DNA of 64,000 bases, taken from positions 124,001-188,000 of the forward strand of contig NZ_MCAS01000007.1 of NCBI RefSeq assembly GCF_003610895.1, given 5' to 3'. Positions 52,465 through 61,598 of the stretch are shown in pieces (position 1 is the stretch's first letter; every line of letters starts with the position of its first letter). The notes under the pieces were generated by a model. The model saw nothing but the letters and a program-made list of their open reading frames with translations, did no database searches and was not told the origin of the DNA. Source of the stretch: Paraburkholderia fungorum. Lineage in GTDB: Bacteria; Pseudomonadota; Gammaproteobacteria; Burkholderiales; Burkholderiaceae. The position numbers and the translations under genes are program-made.

Positions 52465-52498
52465 TCGAAACGGTCCTCGCAAAGGGTGGGGGGCAGGC

Positions 52499-53581
52499 TC
52501 AGGCGAGTTTAGCCGCGATAGCCTGGCCGACTTCCGTGGTGTTCGCCTTGCCGCCGAGGTCGCCGGTATGCGGACCCTCGATAAGCGTTGCTTCGATCGC
52601 GGCGAGAATCGCGTCGTGCGCTTCGCGTTCCTTGCCGTCGTGATTGCCGAGGAAGTCGAGCATCATCGCGGCCGACCAGATCATGGCAATCGGATTGGCG
52701 ATGTTCTTGCCGGCGATGTCGGGCGCCGAACCGTGCACCGGTTCGAACAGCGACGGAAACTTGCGGTCCGGATTCAGGTTGGCCGAGGGCGCAAGGCCGA
52801 TCGTGCCCGTGCAGGCAGGACCGAGATCGGAGAGGATGTCGCCGAACAGATTGGTGGCGACCACCACGTCGAAGCGGTCCGGGTTCAGCACGAAGCGCGC
52901 GCAGAGAATGTCGATGTGCTGCTTGTCCCACGCCACATCCGGATACTGCGCGGCGATGCCGGCCGCGCATTTGTCCCACCACGGCATGCTGATCGCAATG
53001 CCGTTGCTCTTGGTCGCCACGGTGATCTTCTTGCGTTCGCGCCGTTGCGCGAGATCGAACGCGAACTTCAGCACGCGCTCGCTGCCGTGCCGCGTGAACA
53101 CGGATTCCTGCAGCACGAACTCACGCTCGGTGCCTTCGAACATCACGCCGCCTACCGACGAATATTCGCCCTCGGTGTTTTCGCGCACGATCCAGAAATC
53201 GATGTCGCCCGCCTTGCGGCCCGCGAGTGGCGAGGGCACGCCGGCGAAGAGGCGCGCAGGGCGCAGGTTGATGTACTGGTCGAATTCGCGCCGGAACTTC
53301 AGAAGCGAGCCCCACAGCGAGATGTGGTCGGGCACGGTGTCGGGCCAGCCGACCGCACCGAACAGAATCGCGTCGGCGGATTGCAATTGGGCTTTCCAGT
53401 CGTCCGGCATCATCTTGCCGTGCCTGGCGTAGTAATCGCAGCTTGCCCACTCGATGTGCTGATATTCCAGTTCGATGCCGAAGCGCTTTTTCACCGTGTC
53501 CAGCACGCGAATGGCTTCCGGCATCACTTCGACGCCGATGCCGTCGCCGGGTATGACCGCGATCCGATAGGTTTTCGTCAT
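52499..53581 (-). CDS. Tartrate/D-malate dehydrogenase (isocitrate/isopropylmalate dehydrogenase family)
   Basis: A 360-residue NAD-dependent beta-decarboxylating dehydrogenase. It has AVIPGDGIGVEVMPEA, ILFGAVGWPDTVPDHISLWG, YINLRPARLFAGVPSPL, FWIVRENTEGEYSS, the catalytic Lys in VATKSNGI, metal-binding Asp residues in NLFGDILSDLG, and EPVHGSAPDIAGKNIANP. This loop pattern (GWPD, RPARLF) fits TtuC/DmlA-type enzymes acting on tartrate or D-malate. It is divergent from a LysR gene of the matching DmlR-like group. Confidence 0.92.
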   Translation of the reverse strand: MTKTYRIAVIPGDGIGVEVMPEAIRVLDTVKKRFGIELEYQHIEWASCDYYARHGKMMPDDWKAQLQSADAILFGAVGWPDTVPDHISLWGSLLKFRREFDQYINLRPARLFAGVPSPLAGRKAGDIDFWIVRENTEGEYSSVGGVMFEGTEREFVLQESVFTRHGSERVLKFAFDLAQRRERKKITVATKSNGIAISMPWWDKCAAGIAAQYPDVAWDKQHIDILCARFVLNPDRFDVVVATNLFGDILSDLGPACTGTIGLAPSANLNPDRKFPSLFEPVHGSAPDIAGKNIANPIAMIWSAAMMLDFLGNHDGKEREAHDAILAAIEATLIEGPHTGDLGGKANTTEVGQAIAAKLA

Positions 53582-53675
53582 GTTGGTGCTCCTCCATTGG
53601 GACGTTTGATGTTTCGATAGCGGTTATTTTATTCCTGCTGTTTACGCTTAAAATGATTGCTTTAGTTAAGCCACT

Positions 53676-53692
53676 GTGCACGAATCGTGTAC
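53676..53692. promoter_or_regulatory. Palindrome before the LysR gene, probable LysR site
   Basis: GTGCACGAATCGTGTAC is an odd-centred inverted repeat with one mismatch (GTGCACGA / TCGTGTAC). It ends 13 bp before the LysR start codon in the divergent region 53582-53705. It fits self-repression by the LysR protein and activation of the dehydrogenase gene. Confidence 0.5.
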
Positions 53693-53705
53693 AAACCAGC
53701 GACCT

Positions 53706-54656
53706 ATGAATGGCGTCCCTGCAGCCTCGTCACCCGATCTCGGCGATTTACGCGTGTTTTGCGAAGTGGCGCGCAAATCGAGTTTCAGCGCGGCGGCGGA
53801 GGCGCTCGCCGTCTCTCCGGCGTACGTCAGCAAACGCATCAACGTGCTCGAGACTACGCTCGGTACGCGTTTATTGCATCGCTCCACCCGGCGGGTGGCG
53901 ATTACCGAGGCCGGTGAACGCGTCTACACGTGGGCGGAAAAGATTCTCGACGACGTCGACCAGCTGGTCGAAGACGTCTCCACCACACGGCGAATTCCCG
54001 GCGGCAAGCTGCGCATTTCCAGCAGTTTCGGCTTTGGCCGCCGTTTTGTGGCGCCCGCGCTGGCCCGGTTCTCCGAGCGCTATCCGCAGTTGAGCGTGCG
54101 GCTCGATCTGTTCGACCGTCTCGTCGACGTGGGCGGCGAAGGTTTCGACCTCGATATCCGCATCGGCGACGAGATCGCCCCACATCTGATTGCCAGACGG
54201 CTCGCGTCCAACTACCGCGTGCTGTGCGCGTCGCCCGGCTATCTCGCGCGGCACGGCACGCCGCGGCAAGTCGCCGATCTGTCCTCGCACGCGTGCCTCG
54301 CGATCAAGGAGCGCGACCATCCCTTTGGTCTGTGGCGCTTGACGGTGCGCGGCGAGGCGGTGTCGATCAAGGTCACGGGACCGTTGTCGACCAATCACGG
54401 CGAGGTGGCGGTGCAATGGGCGCTGGCCGGGCGTGGGATCGTGCTGCGTTCGATGTGGGACGTGCGGCCGTTGCTCGACAGCGGCCAGTTGCAGCAGATT
54501 CTTCCCGAGGTCACGCAACCCGCGAACCTGTGGGCGGTGTACCCGGCGCGGCTCGCTCAGTCGGCGAAAGTGCGGGTGTGTGTCGACTTTCTGAGCGAGG
54601 AATTCGCACAATGGAGCCCGCCGCCTGACGCAACGGCGGCGGGGCCGGCGAGTTGA
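53706..54656 (+). CDS. LysR-type regulator (DmlR/CrgA-like group)
   Basis: A 316-residue LTTR, ATG 53706. The HTH region DLRVFCEVARKSSFSAAAEALAVSPAYVSKRINVLETTLGTRLLHRSTRRVAITEAGERVY is of the CrgA/DmlR subfamily, whose effector domain starts ISSSFGFGRRFVAPALARFSERYPQLSVRL. DmlR-type proteins control D-malate or tartrate dehydrogenases, exactly the gene encoded divergently here. Confidence 0.93.
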   Translation: MNGVPAASSPDLGDLRVFCEVARKSSFSAAAEALAVSPAYVSKRINVLETTLGTRLLHRSTRRVAITEAGERVYTWAEKILDDVDQLVEDVSTTRRIPGGKLRISSSFGFGRRFVAPALARFSERYPQLSVRLDLFDRLVDVGGEGFDLDIRIGDEIAPHLIARRLASNYRVLCASPGYLARHGTPRQVADLSSHACLAIKERDHPFGLWRLTVRGEAVSIKVTGPLSTNHGEVAVQWALAGRGIVLRSMWDVRPLLDSGQLQQILPEVTQPANLWAVYPARLAQSAKVRVCVDFLSEEFAQWSPPPDATAAGPAS

Positions 54657-54712
54657 GTGCGATCGTGGCGAGCGCCCGGTGAGGACTTTATTGAGGCGCC
54701 CGGTCCTGTCGG

Positions 54713-55435
54713 TCAGATTTCCAGACGGTAGCCCACGCCGTACACGGAGGCGATCGGTTCGCTGTCCGGCCGCGCGCCCTGCAGCTTGCGGCGCAGGTTC
54801 TTGATGTGGCTGTCGATGGTGCGGTCGGTGACCACCCGGTGGTCCGCGTAGAGATGACTCAGCAGGTAGTCGCGCGAAAAAATACGCCCCGGCGATTTCA
54901 TCAGCAGCGCAAGAAGCCGTAACTCGAGCGGCGTGAGTTTGAGCTCCTTGCCGTCGAGTAAGGCAAGATGAAATTGCTCGTCGACTTCGAGACCCTGAGG
55001 CGCTTGAGGTGCCTGAGGCCCTTGAGACAAGCCGTCCGCGCTCGCAATTGCAGCGGCAGGCGTGGCCCGGCGCAGGATCGCCTTGACGCGCGCCACCACT
55101 TCGCGTGGGCTGAACGGTTTGCAGACGTAATCGTCGGCACCGATCTCGAGACCCAGCAGACGGTCGATCTCGTCAATGCGCGCCGTCAGAATGATCACCG
55201 GCAAGGCGGAAAACTGCCGTAGCTCGCGGCAGATATCCATGCCGTTGCGCCCGGGCAGCATGAGGTCGAGCAGCATGAGCGCCGGCGGCGTCGAGCGAAT
55301 GAACGGCATCACCTGATGGCCGTCATCGAGGATCGTGGTCGCGAAACCATCGAGTTGCAAATACGCTTCGAGCACGGCGGCGAGCTTGGGTTCATCCTCG
55401 ACGATCAGGATGTGCGCGGGACGCCCTTCGGTCAT
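54713..55435 (-). CDS. OmpR-family response regulator (BaeR-like)
   Basis: A 240-residue regulator, ATG 55435. The receiver is complete: acidic pair in IVEDEPK, phospho-acceptor Asp in LLDLMLPGRNG, Thr in VIILTAR and Lys in DYVCKPFSPREV. A short linker with repeated Gln-Ala-Pro (9-bp DNA repeats near 54998-55027) joins the DNA-binding winged helix, which has LTPLELRLLALLMKSPGRIFSRDYLLSHLY and DRTIDSHIKNLRRKL. It is 4 bp from the kinase gene and is its partner. Confidence 0.94.
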   Translation of the reverse strand: MTEGRPAHILIVEDEPKLAAVLEAYLQLDGFATTILDDGHQVMPFIRSTPPALMLLDLMLPGRNGMDICRELRQFSALPVIILTARIDEIDRLLGLEIGADDYVCKPFSPREVVARVKAILRRATPAAAIASADGLSQGPQAPQAPQGLEVDEQFHLALLDGKELKLTPLELRLLALLMKSPGRIFSRDYLLSHLYADHRVVTDRTIDSHIKNLRRKLQGARPDSEPIASVYGVGYRLEI

Positions 55436-55439
55436 GTTG

Positions 55440-57194
55440 TCAGTCTCCTTCCGGCGGAAAACGGGCCGTGATCCAGACGCCGCCGAGCGGCGAGGCCTTG
55501 GCGCCGATCGTACCGCCATGCGCCGTCACAATCGCGTGGCATAGCGAGAGGCCGAGGCCCGCGCCACCGTTCTGGCGGCTGCGCGATTCGTCCACGCGAT
55601 AGAAGCGGTCGAACAGATGATCGAGCGCGGCCTCGGGCACACCGGGCAGCGAATCCTCTACGTCGAGTTGCCAACCGCTGGCGCTCTGCGAAAGCGATAC
55701 GTGCACCTGACCGTCCGGATCGGTATAGCGCAATGAATTTAGCAGCAGGTTCTTCAGCAGTTGTACGAAACGCGCGGGGTCGACCGCGAACGTGGTCTCG
55801 GCGATTTCCGGCGTGCAGGTCAGGTCGAGCGCGATGCGTTTCGCCTTGAACGATTCCCGCATGGCCTCGATCGACGCTCGCGCCAGCTCCCCGACATGGG
55901 TCGGCGTCTTGCGATAGCTGAGCGCGCCGACGTCGCTCAAAGAAAGCTCGTATAGATCTTCGATGAGCTTGTTGAGCATGTTCACTTCGGTTTGCAGCGA
56001 GGTGAGCGAAGCGTGGTTGAACACATGCACACCGTCTTCGATCGCTTCCAGTTCGCCGCGCAGCACGGCGAGCGGCGTGCGCAGCTCGTGTGAAATGTCC
56101 GCGATGAAATCGCGCCGCGAGCGCTCGGCTCTTTGCAACGAATCGGCCAATACATTGAAGTCGCCCGCCAGCCGGCCAAGCTCGTCGCGTCTGCCGGCCG
56201 GCACCCGGGTCGTATAGTCGCCGCCGGCGAGGCGGTGGGTCGCGTTCATCAGGCGCTTGACCGGCGCGAGAACGATGCGCGCGAGTATCAGCGCGACCAG
56301 CGCCGCGAGCACGACGGCAACGCCCGCGATCTGCCAGGTCGAGCGTTTCTGCTGCGCCTGGAATGCGATGTCGGCGGCGTCCGAAAGAGTGTCGGGTCCG
56401 TTCACGGCGAGCCAGCCCACAACCTTGCCGCTGTAGACAACCGGTCTCATGGTGCTGCCCGGGGGCGGCGGCTGGCCGGTGCTCGCCACGAGTTCATGAC
56501 TGGCGTCGTAGAGTGTGACGGGCGGCCCTTCGGGCGGCGTGTCGCGTGCCATACCGTCACGCTGCGCCGAGGCGGTGGGCGGCGGCAACGAGGGTAAAGG
56601 CGGCAAGGCGGCGGAAGGCGGCGCCCGGTCAAAACGACTGTCGCCGCCCACGACCCCGCTTGCCGATACACGGTCACGCTCCATGGCGATGTCCGGACCG
56701 GAGGGTGGCGCCGCCGGCAGGCGCATACCCCAATGCGGTCCTTCGGAGGGCCCGGAGAGCGGCCCGAGCAGTTGCTGCACGCTGCCGCTTCCCGGAAAGG
56801 TTCGCCAGCCGGGCAGCTTGCCCAGTTGCGCCGTGGCGAGTTCTTCGCGCAGGGCGTCGTGCGCGGCGGTGTCCAGCAGCGCGACCCACACGTCGGGATG
56901 GTCCCGCAGGAAATTCCAGTTGCCGTGCGCGGCGTATTCGCTCGTGACCTTCGCCATGACCGCTTTGATGCGCCCGGCGTTGCGCTCCCGGACATAGTGC
57001 AGGAAACCGTTTTCAAAGCTCACGCGCAGGGCGTAGCCCATCGTCAGGGAAATCGCGAGGCAGGCGACCAATACCGCGAGGAACATCTTCCAGGTGATGC
57101 CAAAGCGCATTCTCATCCGCTGCTGCTGCCGCACGCGCGCGAGAAGGGTCCCGAAAGGGCGGCTTGAACGAATCCGGATGGTTTCACTTTGCAT
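55440..57194 (-). CDS. Sensor histidine kinase (BaeS-like) with long proline-rich periplasmic domain
   Basis: A 584-residue membrane kinase. Transmembrane helices are at about 37-55 and 289-310, enclosing a periplasmic domain of about 230 residues, of which 145-250 is rich in Pro, Gly and Ser. HAMP follows at 310-362, then the phosphorylated His369 in DISHELRTPLAVLRG, the N box LLKNLLLNSLRYT, the G1-like DSLPGVPE (normally DxGPG) and GGAGLGLSLCHAIV. It is longer than ordinary BaeS because of the periplasmic insert. Envelope stress is a reasonable stimulus for a BaeS-like protein, but unproven here. Confidence 0.93.
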   Translation of the reverse strand: MQSETIRIRSSRPFGTLLARVRQQQRMRMRFGITWKMFLAVLVACLAISLTMGYALRVSFENGFLHYVRERNAGRIKAVMAKVTSEYAAHGNWNFLRDHPDVWVALLDTAAHDALREELATAQLGKLPGWRTFPGSGSVQQLLGPLSGPSEGPHWGMRLPAAPPSGPDIAMERDRVSASGVVGGDSRFDRAPPSAALPPLPSLPPPTASAQRDGMARDTPPEGPPVTLYDASHELVASTGQPPPPGSTMRPVVYSGKVVGWLAVNGPDTLSDAADIAFQAQQKRSTWQIAGVAVVLAALVALILARIVLAPVKRLMNATHRLAGGDYTTRVPAGRRDELGRLAGDFNVLADSLQRAERSRRDFIADISHELRTPLAVLRGELEAIEDGVHVFNHASLTSLQTEVNMLNKLIEDLYELSLSDVGALSYRKTPTHVGELARASIEAMRESFKAKRIALDLTCTPEIAETTFAVDPARFVQLLKNLLLNSLRYTDPDGQVHVSLSQSASGWQLDVEDSLPGVPEAALDHLFDRFYRVDESRSRQNGGAGLGLSLCHAIVTAHGGTIGAKASPLGGVWITARFPPEGD

Positions 57195-57369
57195 GGCTGA
57201 ATTCTAGATGAATGCCATGTCAATCCACAGTGAGCGGTGAATCTCCACAACTTCTCCATCCTTTCTTCGTTGTATCTGCGTGTTGTCTGAATATGATGGT
57301 ACGGCACTTTTAAGGTGGCCTGAAAAAGAGGCCATGTCCGGTGGTCGGTTCCGTCAATGGAGCAATCTC

Positions 57370-57741
57370 ATGCAAGTGTCCTCATCTGTGAACCGCGCCG
57401 AGCCGCGCGGATTCCAACCTGGCCGCAAGACAATCGCGGCAGCCGCGGCTGCCGGCTCCCACCGCAAGGCTGAAAACGGTGCCGGCGCATCGCGGGTTAA
57501 AGACGTCGTGAAGATTCGGGGTTGCCGGGTTTCCGAGCCGCTCATGCAACCGTGGGGCGAGTGCTGCCGGATCGTCGAGTGGATCAACCGGAACGGCGAG
57601 TACTCCTGCATTGCCGTGCGAGGCGTCGCGACCGTGGCTGAAATCAGGGAGCGTGTGCGCGATCATCGCAACGGTCAACGTCATACCCTGACGGACGACC
57701 CCGGCACGCCTGCGAATCGCGTACGTCTGCGGCGCGGTTGA
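57370..57741 (+). CDS. Hypothetical protein
   Basis: A 123-residue basic protein. ATG 57370 is chosen because GGAG stands 7 bp upstream; starts at 57280 and 57334 are possible. The N-terminal 45 residues are Ala/Arg-rich and disordered-looking; the C-terminal part (VKDVVKIRGCRVSEPLMQPWGECCRIVEWINRNGEYSCIAVRGVATVAEIRERV) has four Cys and could be a small ordered domain. No family is recognised. It is divergent from the histidine kinase gene. Confidence 0.55.
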   Translation: MQVSSSVNRAEPRGFQPGRKTIAAAAAAGSHRKAENGAGASRVKDVVKIRGCRVSEPLMQPWGECCRIVEWINRNGEYSCIAVRGVATVAEIRERVRDHRNGQRHTLTDDPGTPANRVRLRRG

Positions 57742-57875
57742 GCGCGGCTCAGCTGCGTTGTTGGCCGCCTTGCCGAAAGCGGCCCGATGCAGCAGAAAGG
57801 GATTGTAATTTAGCCAAAAAACTTCGGTGTCCTACGGCTGTCTGATTGTCAGGGTCAACTTTGAACGTTTTCTTT

Positions 57876-58214
57876 ATGCGCATTCTCATACTCGTTCTGG
57901 CTGTGGTATCGATCTGCTGCTTTTCGATCCGCCATGGTTTGCACCAGGAGAGCGTCGACGCTTTCGCCGGCCGCAATGGCAGCGCGGCCGTGGCCAATGC
58001 GGATGATCTGGACGGGTGCTCGCCACGTGTCCACTATGCATCGGGGTTCAGGCCCATCGTTCCAGCGGACTTCCACTACGGATTCGGCGGCCTGCTGGCA
58101 GTGACCGGCGATCTGTATGCCGATTATTTCGGCGATATCGATCTGGTCGACGTGATCGACGCGGCAATGACCTTGCCGATCATGAAGCTAGCCGTGGCGC
58201 AGGGCCGAAAATAG
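57876..58214 (+). CDS. Hypothetical small membrane-anchored or secreted protein
   Basis: A 112-residue product from ATG 57876 (an in-frame start at 57846 is possible; no clear ribosome site for either). It begins MRILILVLAVVSICCFSIRHGL, a membrane anchor or signal peptide. The rest is acidic and ends with an IDLVDVIDAAMTLPIMKL helix. Its last 27 bp overlap the tail of the convergent regulator gene. No family is recognised, so it may not be a real gene. Confidence 0.4.
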   Translation: MRILILVLAVVSICCFSIRHGLHQESVDAFAGRNGSAAVANADDLDGCSPRVHYASGFRPIVPADFHYGFGGLLAVTGDLYADYFGDIDLVDVIDAAMTLPIMKLAVAQGRK

Positions 58215-58955
58215 CGCGACATGGCTTGCACTTTCGCGCACCCCGCGCGAGGGTGGCGACTCCGGCGAGGGCACGAACATATAGCCTCGTCCGCGCAAGG
58301 TTTGAATGAACCTGGGGGCGGACGGATCGGCTTCTATCACGCTGCGCAAACGGCAGACCGCAACATCCAGACTCGCCTTCTGACTCTCCGCCCTGCCTAG
58401 CTGGCTGTTGACCATTGCGCGCGTCAATATCCGCATCGGGTTGCTGGCAAACAGTTTGAGTAACGCAAACTCGCCCGAGCGCAGCGGGATTTCGCAGCCA
58501 TCTTTTATCAGACGCCGCGTAGCGAAATCGATCTGGTAACTGCCGAACGAAACCTTCTCGCGAATTTCCGGCGCGTCGCAAAGCGAGCGATTGCAGCGCT
58601 GCACGGCGCGCTTGATCCGCGCAGTCAACTCGTGCGGATCGACAGGGTCGACGATATAGTCGTCCGCGCCCAATTCGAAAGCAACGACCTTGTCGACGAT
58701 CTCGCCGGAGCTGCTCTGGATGAACACCGGCATGTCGTAGCCCGCGAGGCGCAATTGCCGGAGCGCCTCGCGCGCTTCGACCATGGGTGCTTCGGCACGC
58801 AATAGAATCGCTGACGGACACTCCCGTTCCACCCGGCTGACAAGCTGAGCCGCGCTATACAGCACGGAAAGCGCGATCTCGTTCTTGTGAAGATGAAAGC
58901 GCAACTGATCCCGGATCGCCTGATCCGGTTCGACTACGAGAAGGCTGATAGTCAT
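58188..58955 (-). CDS. OmpR-family regulator with degenerate (pseudo-)receiver
   Basis: A 255-residue regulator; ATG 58955, or a TTG at 58958 that lies 9 bp after GGAGG. The receiver fold is recognisable (ISLLVVEPDQAIRDQLRFHLHK, MPVFIQSSSGE, ELGADDYIVDPVDPHELTARI), but the phospho-acceptor Asp position reads Arg53 (AILLRAEAP) and the conserved Lys is Asp103 (VDPVD). The winged helix is normal: LRSGEFALLKLFASNPMRILTRAMV and LDVAVCRLRSVIEADPSAPRFIQTLRGRGYMF. It should work without phosphorylation. No kinase is adjacent. Confidence 0.9.
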   Translation of the reverse strand: MTISLLVVEPDQAIRDQLRFHLHKNEIALSVLYSAAQLVSRVERECPSAILLRAEAPMVEAREALRQLRLAGYDMPVFIQSSSGEIVDKVVAFELGADDYIVDPVDPHELTARIKRAVQRCNRSLCDAPEIREKVSFGSYQIDFATRRLIKDGCEIPLRSGEFALLKLFASNPMRILTRAMVNSQLGRAESQKASLDVAVCRLRSVIEADPSAPRFIQTLRGRGYMFVPSPESPPSRGVRESASHVALFSALRHG

Positions 58956-59262
58956 CAATCTGCGTTACCTCCCAAGCGGAATCGACGCTTGCAATCCATG
59001 CGACGTTCACGTTCAGCCATTTCAACGATCCGCTGCTCCGGACCGGCATATCGAACCCAGAAGCGAACCGCCGTACGCGATCGCCCTGATGATGAGCGAA
59101 TCATAGGGATCAATGTCGGAGCAACGATGGTGAAATTGAGGAGACTTTGTGAAAACGGAGCAGGCGGGAGGCTGAGGCGTACTGAATGAGACCGCGAGCC
59201 GGTTATGGGCGGCTGGGCTCCCGGCGCGATCAAATGGCGGGTGGGATGCCCGCGGTCCTCAT

Positions 59263-59285
59263 GCAACAACCGCGAGCGTTGTTGC
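59263..59285 (-). terminator. Hairpin after the BamA-like gene
   Basis: GCAACAAC (59263-59270) and GTTGTTGC (59278-59285) are perfect 8-bp arms with a 7-nt loop, beginning 3 bp past the BamA stop. There is no T-tract, so it may stabilise the mRNA end rather than terminate alone. The rest of the gap 58956-59288 contains no recognisable gene. Confidence 0.35.
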
Positions 59286-59288
59286 TGG

Positions 59289-61598
59289 CTAGAACGATGT
59301 GCCGATCTGGAACTGGAATACCTGGTACTTGTCGGTGGCGTGTCTGACCACCGGGAAGCCGAGCGACAGCTTGAGCGGACCGATCGGCGAGATCCACTCG
59401 AGACCCGCGCCGTAGCTGTACCGCAATCCGTTGGCGCCTGTACTGTTGCCTTCGTTGCCCCAGACGTTGCCTGCGTCCAGGAAGGTGAAGACACGCAGCG
59501 TCCGGTCCCAGCCCGTGCCCGGCAGCGGGACCGTCATTTCGACATTGGCTACCACCATGCGCGAGCCGCCGATCGGGTCGCCGGTCGTCTGGTCGGTAGG
59601 CCCGAGCGAACCCGCCTCGTAGCCGCGTACCGAGCCGATACCCCCCGCGTAGTAATTCTTGAAGATCGGATACGCTTTTCCGGCGAAACCGTTGCCGTAG
59701 CCGCCTTGAAGATTCAGGCCGAGAATGAAGCCGCGCGCGAACGAATAGTAGTACTGCGCCTGAACGTCCGCCTTGTAGTACTGGGTGCCGCCAAGCGGCG
59801 TGCCCACCTCGCCATTGGTTTGCAGGAAATAACCGCGGCTCGGTACCAGGACACTGTCGCGATCGTCACGGGCCCAGCCTACGGTGAGCGGCACGTTGTT
59901 GACTACGTGGCCGAACTCGGCCACGTAGTCCTTATAGCTTTGCGGCGTGGAGGAATCGATGTCCAGCCGGTTCTGTTCCAGACCGACGCCGAAATAGACG
60001 GTATCGGCTTCGGAGAACGGAATGCCGAACTTCAGATCCGCGCCGACCGTGATGATCCGGAAACTCGTGTCGCTAAAGTTGTATAGAGGGTACGTGGTGC
60101 GATAGTAGACATCGGTGATCCGTTTGATGCCGTCCACGGTGAAGTAAGGATCGGTTTGCGTCACCGTCAGCGTGCGGTAGGTCTTCGCGGTGTTCACGTT
60201 CAATGCGAGGCTGGTGCCCGAGCCAAATACGTTGTCCTGCGATATGCCCGCGGAGAGCACCACTTCGTCCGTCGAGGAGTAACCCGCGCCGAGCGTGATC
60301 GCGCCGGTCGGCTTTTCGGTCACCTTGACGTCGACATCGACCTGGTCCGGCGTGCCTTCAACCGGCACCGTGGTCACGTCGACATCGGTGAAGTAGCCGA
60401 GACGGTTGACGCGGTCTTTCGACAGCGTGAGGCGGTTCGAGTCGAACCACGAGCTTTCAAGCTGGCGCATTTCGCGGCGGATCACCTCGTCACGGGTGCG
60501 CGTATTGCCGGACACGTTGATATGACGCACGTACACGCGGCGGCTCGGGTCCACCTGCAGCGTCACGTCGACCTTGTGGTGTTCCTGATCGATCTGCGGC
60601 TGGGCGTTGACGGTGGCGAACGCGTAGCCGTACTCGCCGAGTCTATCCACGATGGCCTTCGTGGTGGCCTGAAGTTTTTCGGCGGAAAAACGCTCGCCAG
60701 GTTTGATATTCACCAGTTTCGCCAGCTCCGGCTCGCGGTCGAGCAGATCGCCCGCGAGCTTGATCGACGACACCGTATACGGCTCGCCTTCGTGCAGCGT
60801 GACCGTGAGATACATCTCCTTCTTGTCCGGCGTAAGCGAGACCTGGGTCGACTCGATGTTGAATTCCAGATAACCCCGGTTCAGGTAGTAAGAGCGAATG
60901 TGCTCCAGGTCACCGGTGAGTTTGTCTTTCGCATACAGGTCGTTTTTCGTGTACCACGAGAACCAGTTCGGCGTGGACATCTGCATTTCGTCGCGTAAGG
61001 TGTCCGTGCTGAATACCGTGTTGCCGATGAAGTTGATCTGGCGGATCTTCGCACTCGGACCTTCCGCCACCGAGAACAGAATGGCCACCCGGTTGCGGTC
61101 GATCGGCGTGATCGTGGTGGTGACTTCGGCGGCGTAATAGCCGCGCGTCAGGTACTGGCGCTTCAATTCCTGCTCGGCCTTGTCGACCAGCGCTTTGTCG
61201 TAATAGCGGCCTTGCGAAAGCCCGACCGAATTGAGCGCCTTGGTCAGGTTCTCCTTGTCGAATTCATGAATGCCGGCGAAGTCGATCGTGCCCACTGCCG
61301 GACGTTCCTGAACCTGAACGACGACGGTGCTGCCTTCAGTCGAGATCTTGACGTCGTTGAAGAAACCCGTGGCATAGAGCGCGCGAATGGCGTCGGATGC
61401 CTTGTCGTCGCTAAACATGCTGCCTTGCTTGATGGGCAGATAGGCAAACAGGGTGCCGGGTTCGATGCGTTTGAGCCCTTCGATCCGGATGTCCTGCACG
61501 ATGAACGGTTGTGCCGCGTGAGCCGACCCGGCGGTCAGCGTGATGCCGGCGAGCGAGAGCGCACCCGCGATACGGCTCGTTAAAGCTTGAAGATTCAT
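59289..61598 (-). CDS. bamA: BamA-like outer-membrane protein assembly factor (second-copy type)
   Basis: A 769-residue Omp85 protein, ATG 61598. A Sec signal covers residues 1-28 (ending AHA). Five POTRA domains follow (FIVQDIRIEGLKRIEPGTLFAYLPIKQG; RPAVGTIDFAGIHEFDKENL; RNRVAILFSVAEGPSAKIRQINFIGN; PYTVSSIKLAGDLL; RRVYVRHINVSGNTRTRDEVIRREMRQ). The barrel holds the VRGY motif (GGIGSVRGYEAGSLGP) and ends in Phe. It inserts beta-barrel proteins into the outer membrane. The usual rseP/skp/lpxD neighbours are absent, so it is probably a paralogue of the housekeeping bamA. Confidence 0.92.
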   Translation of the reverse strand: MNLQALTSRIAGALSLAGITLTAGSAHAAQPFIVQDIRIEGLKRIEPGTLFAYLPIKQGSMFSDDKASDAIRALYATGFFNDVKISTEGSTVVVQVQERPAVGTIDFAGIHEFDKENLTKALNSVGLSQGRYYDKALVDKAEQELKRQYLTRGYYAAEVTTTITPIDRNRVAILFSVAEGPSAKIRQINFIGNTVFSTDTLRDEMQMSTPNWFSWYTKNDLYAKDKLTGDLEHIRSYYLNRGYLEFNIESTQVSLTPDKKEMYLTVTLHEGEPYTVSSIKLAGDLLDREPELAKLVNIKPGERFSAEKLQATTKAIVDRLGEYGYAFATVNAQPQIDQEHHKVDVTLQVDPSRRVYVRHINVSGNTRTRDEVIRREMRQLESSWFDSNRLTLSKDRVNRLGYFTDVDVTTVPVEGTPDQVDVDVKVTEKPTGAITLGAGYSSTDEVVLSAGISQDNVFGSGTSLALNVNTAKTYRTLTVTQTDPYFTVDGIKRITDVYYRTTYPLYNFSDTSFRIITVGADLKFGIPFSEADTVYFGVGLEQNRLDIDSSTPQSYKDYVAEFGHVVNNVPLTVGWARDDRDSVLVPSRGYFLQTNGEVGTPLGGTQYYKADVQAQYYYSFARGFILGLNLQGGYGNGFAGKAYPIFKNYYAGGIGSVRGYEAGSLGPTDQTTGDPIGGSRMVVANVEMTVPLPGTGWDRTLRVFTFLDAGNVWGNEGNSTGANGLRYSYGAGLEWISPIGPLKLSLGFPVVRHATDKYQVFQFQIGTSF

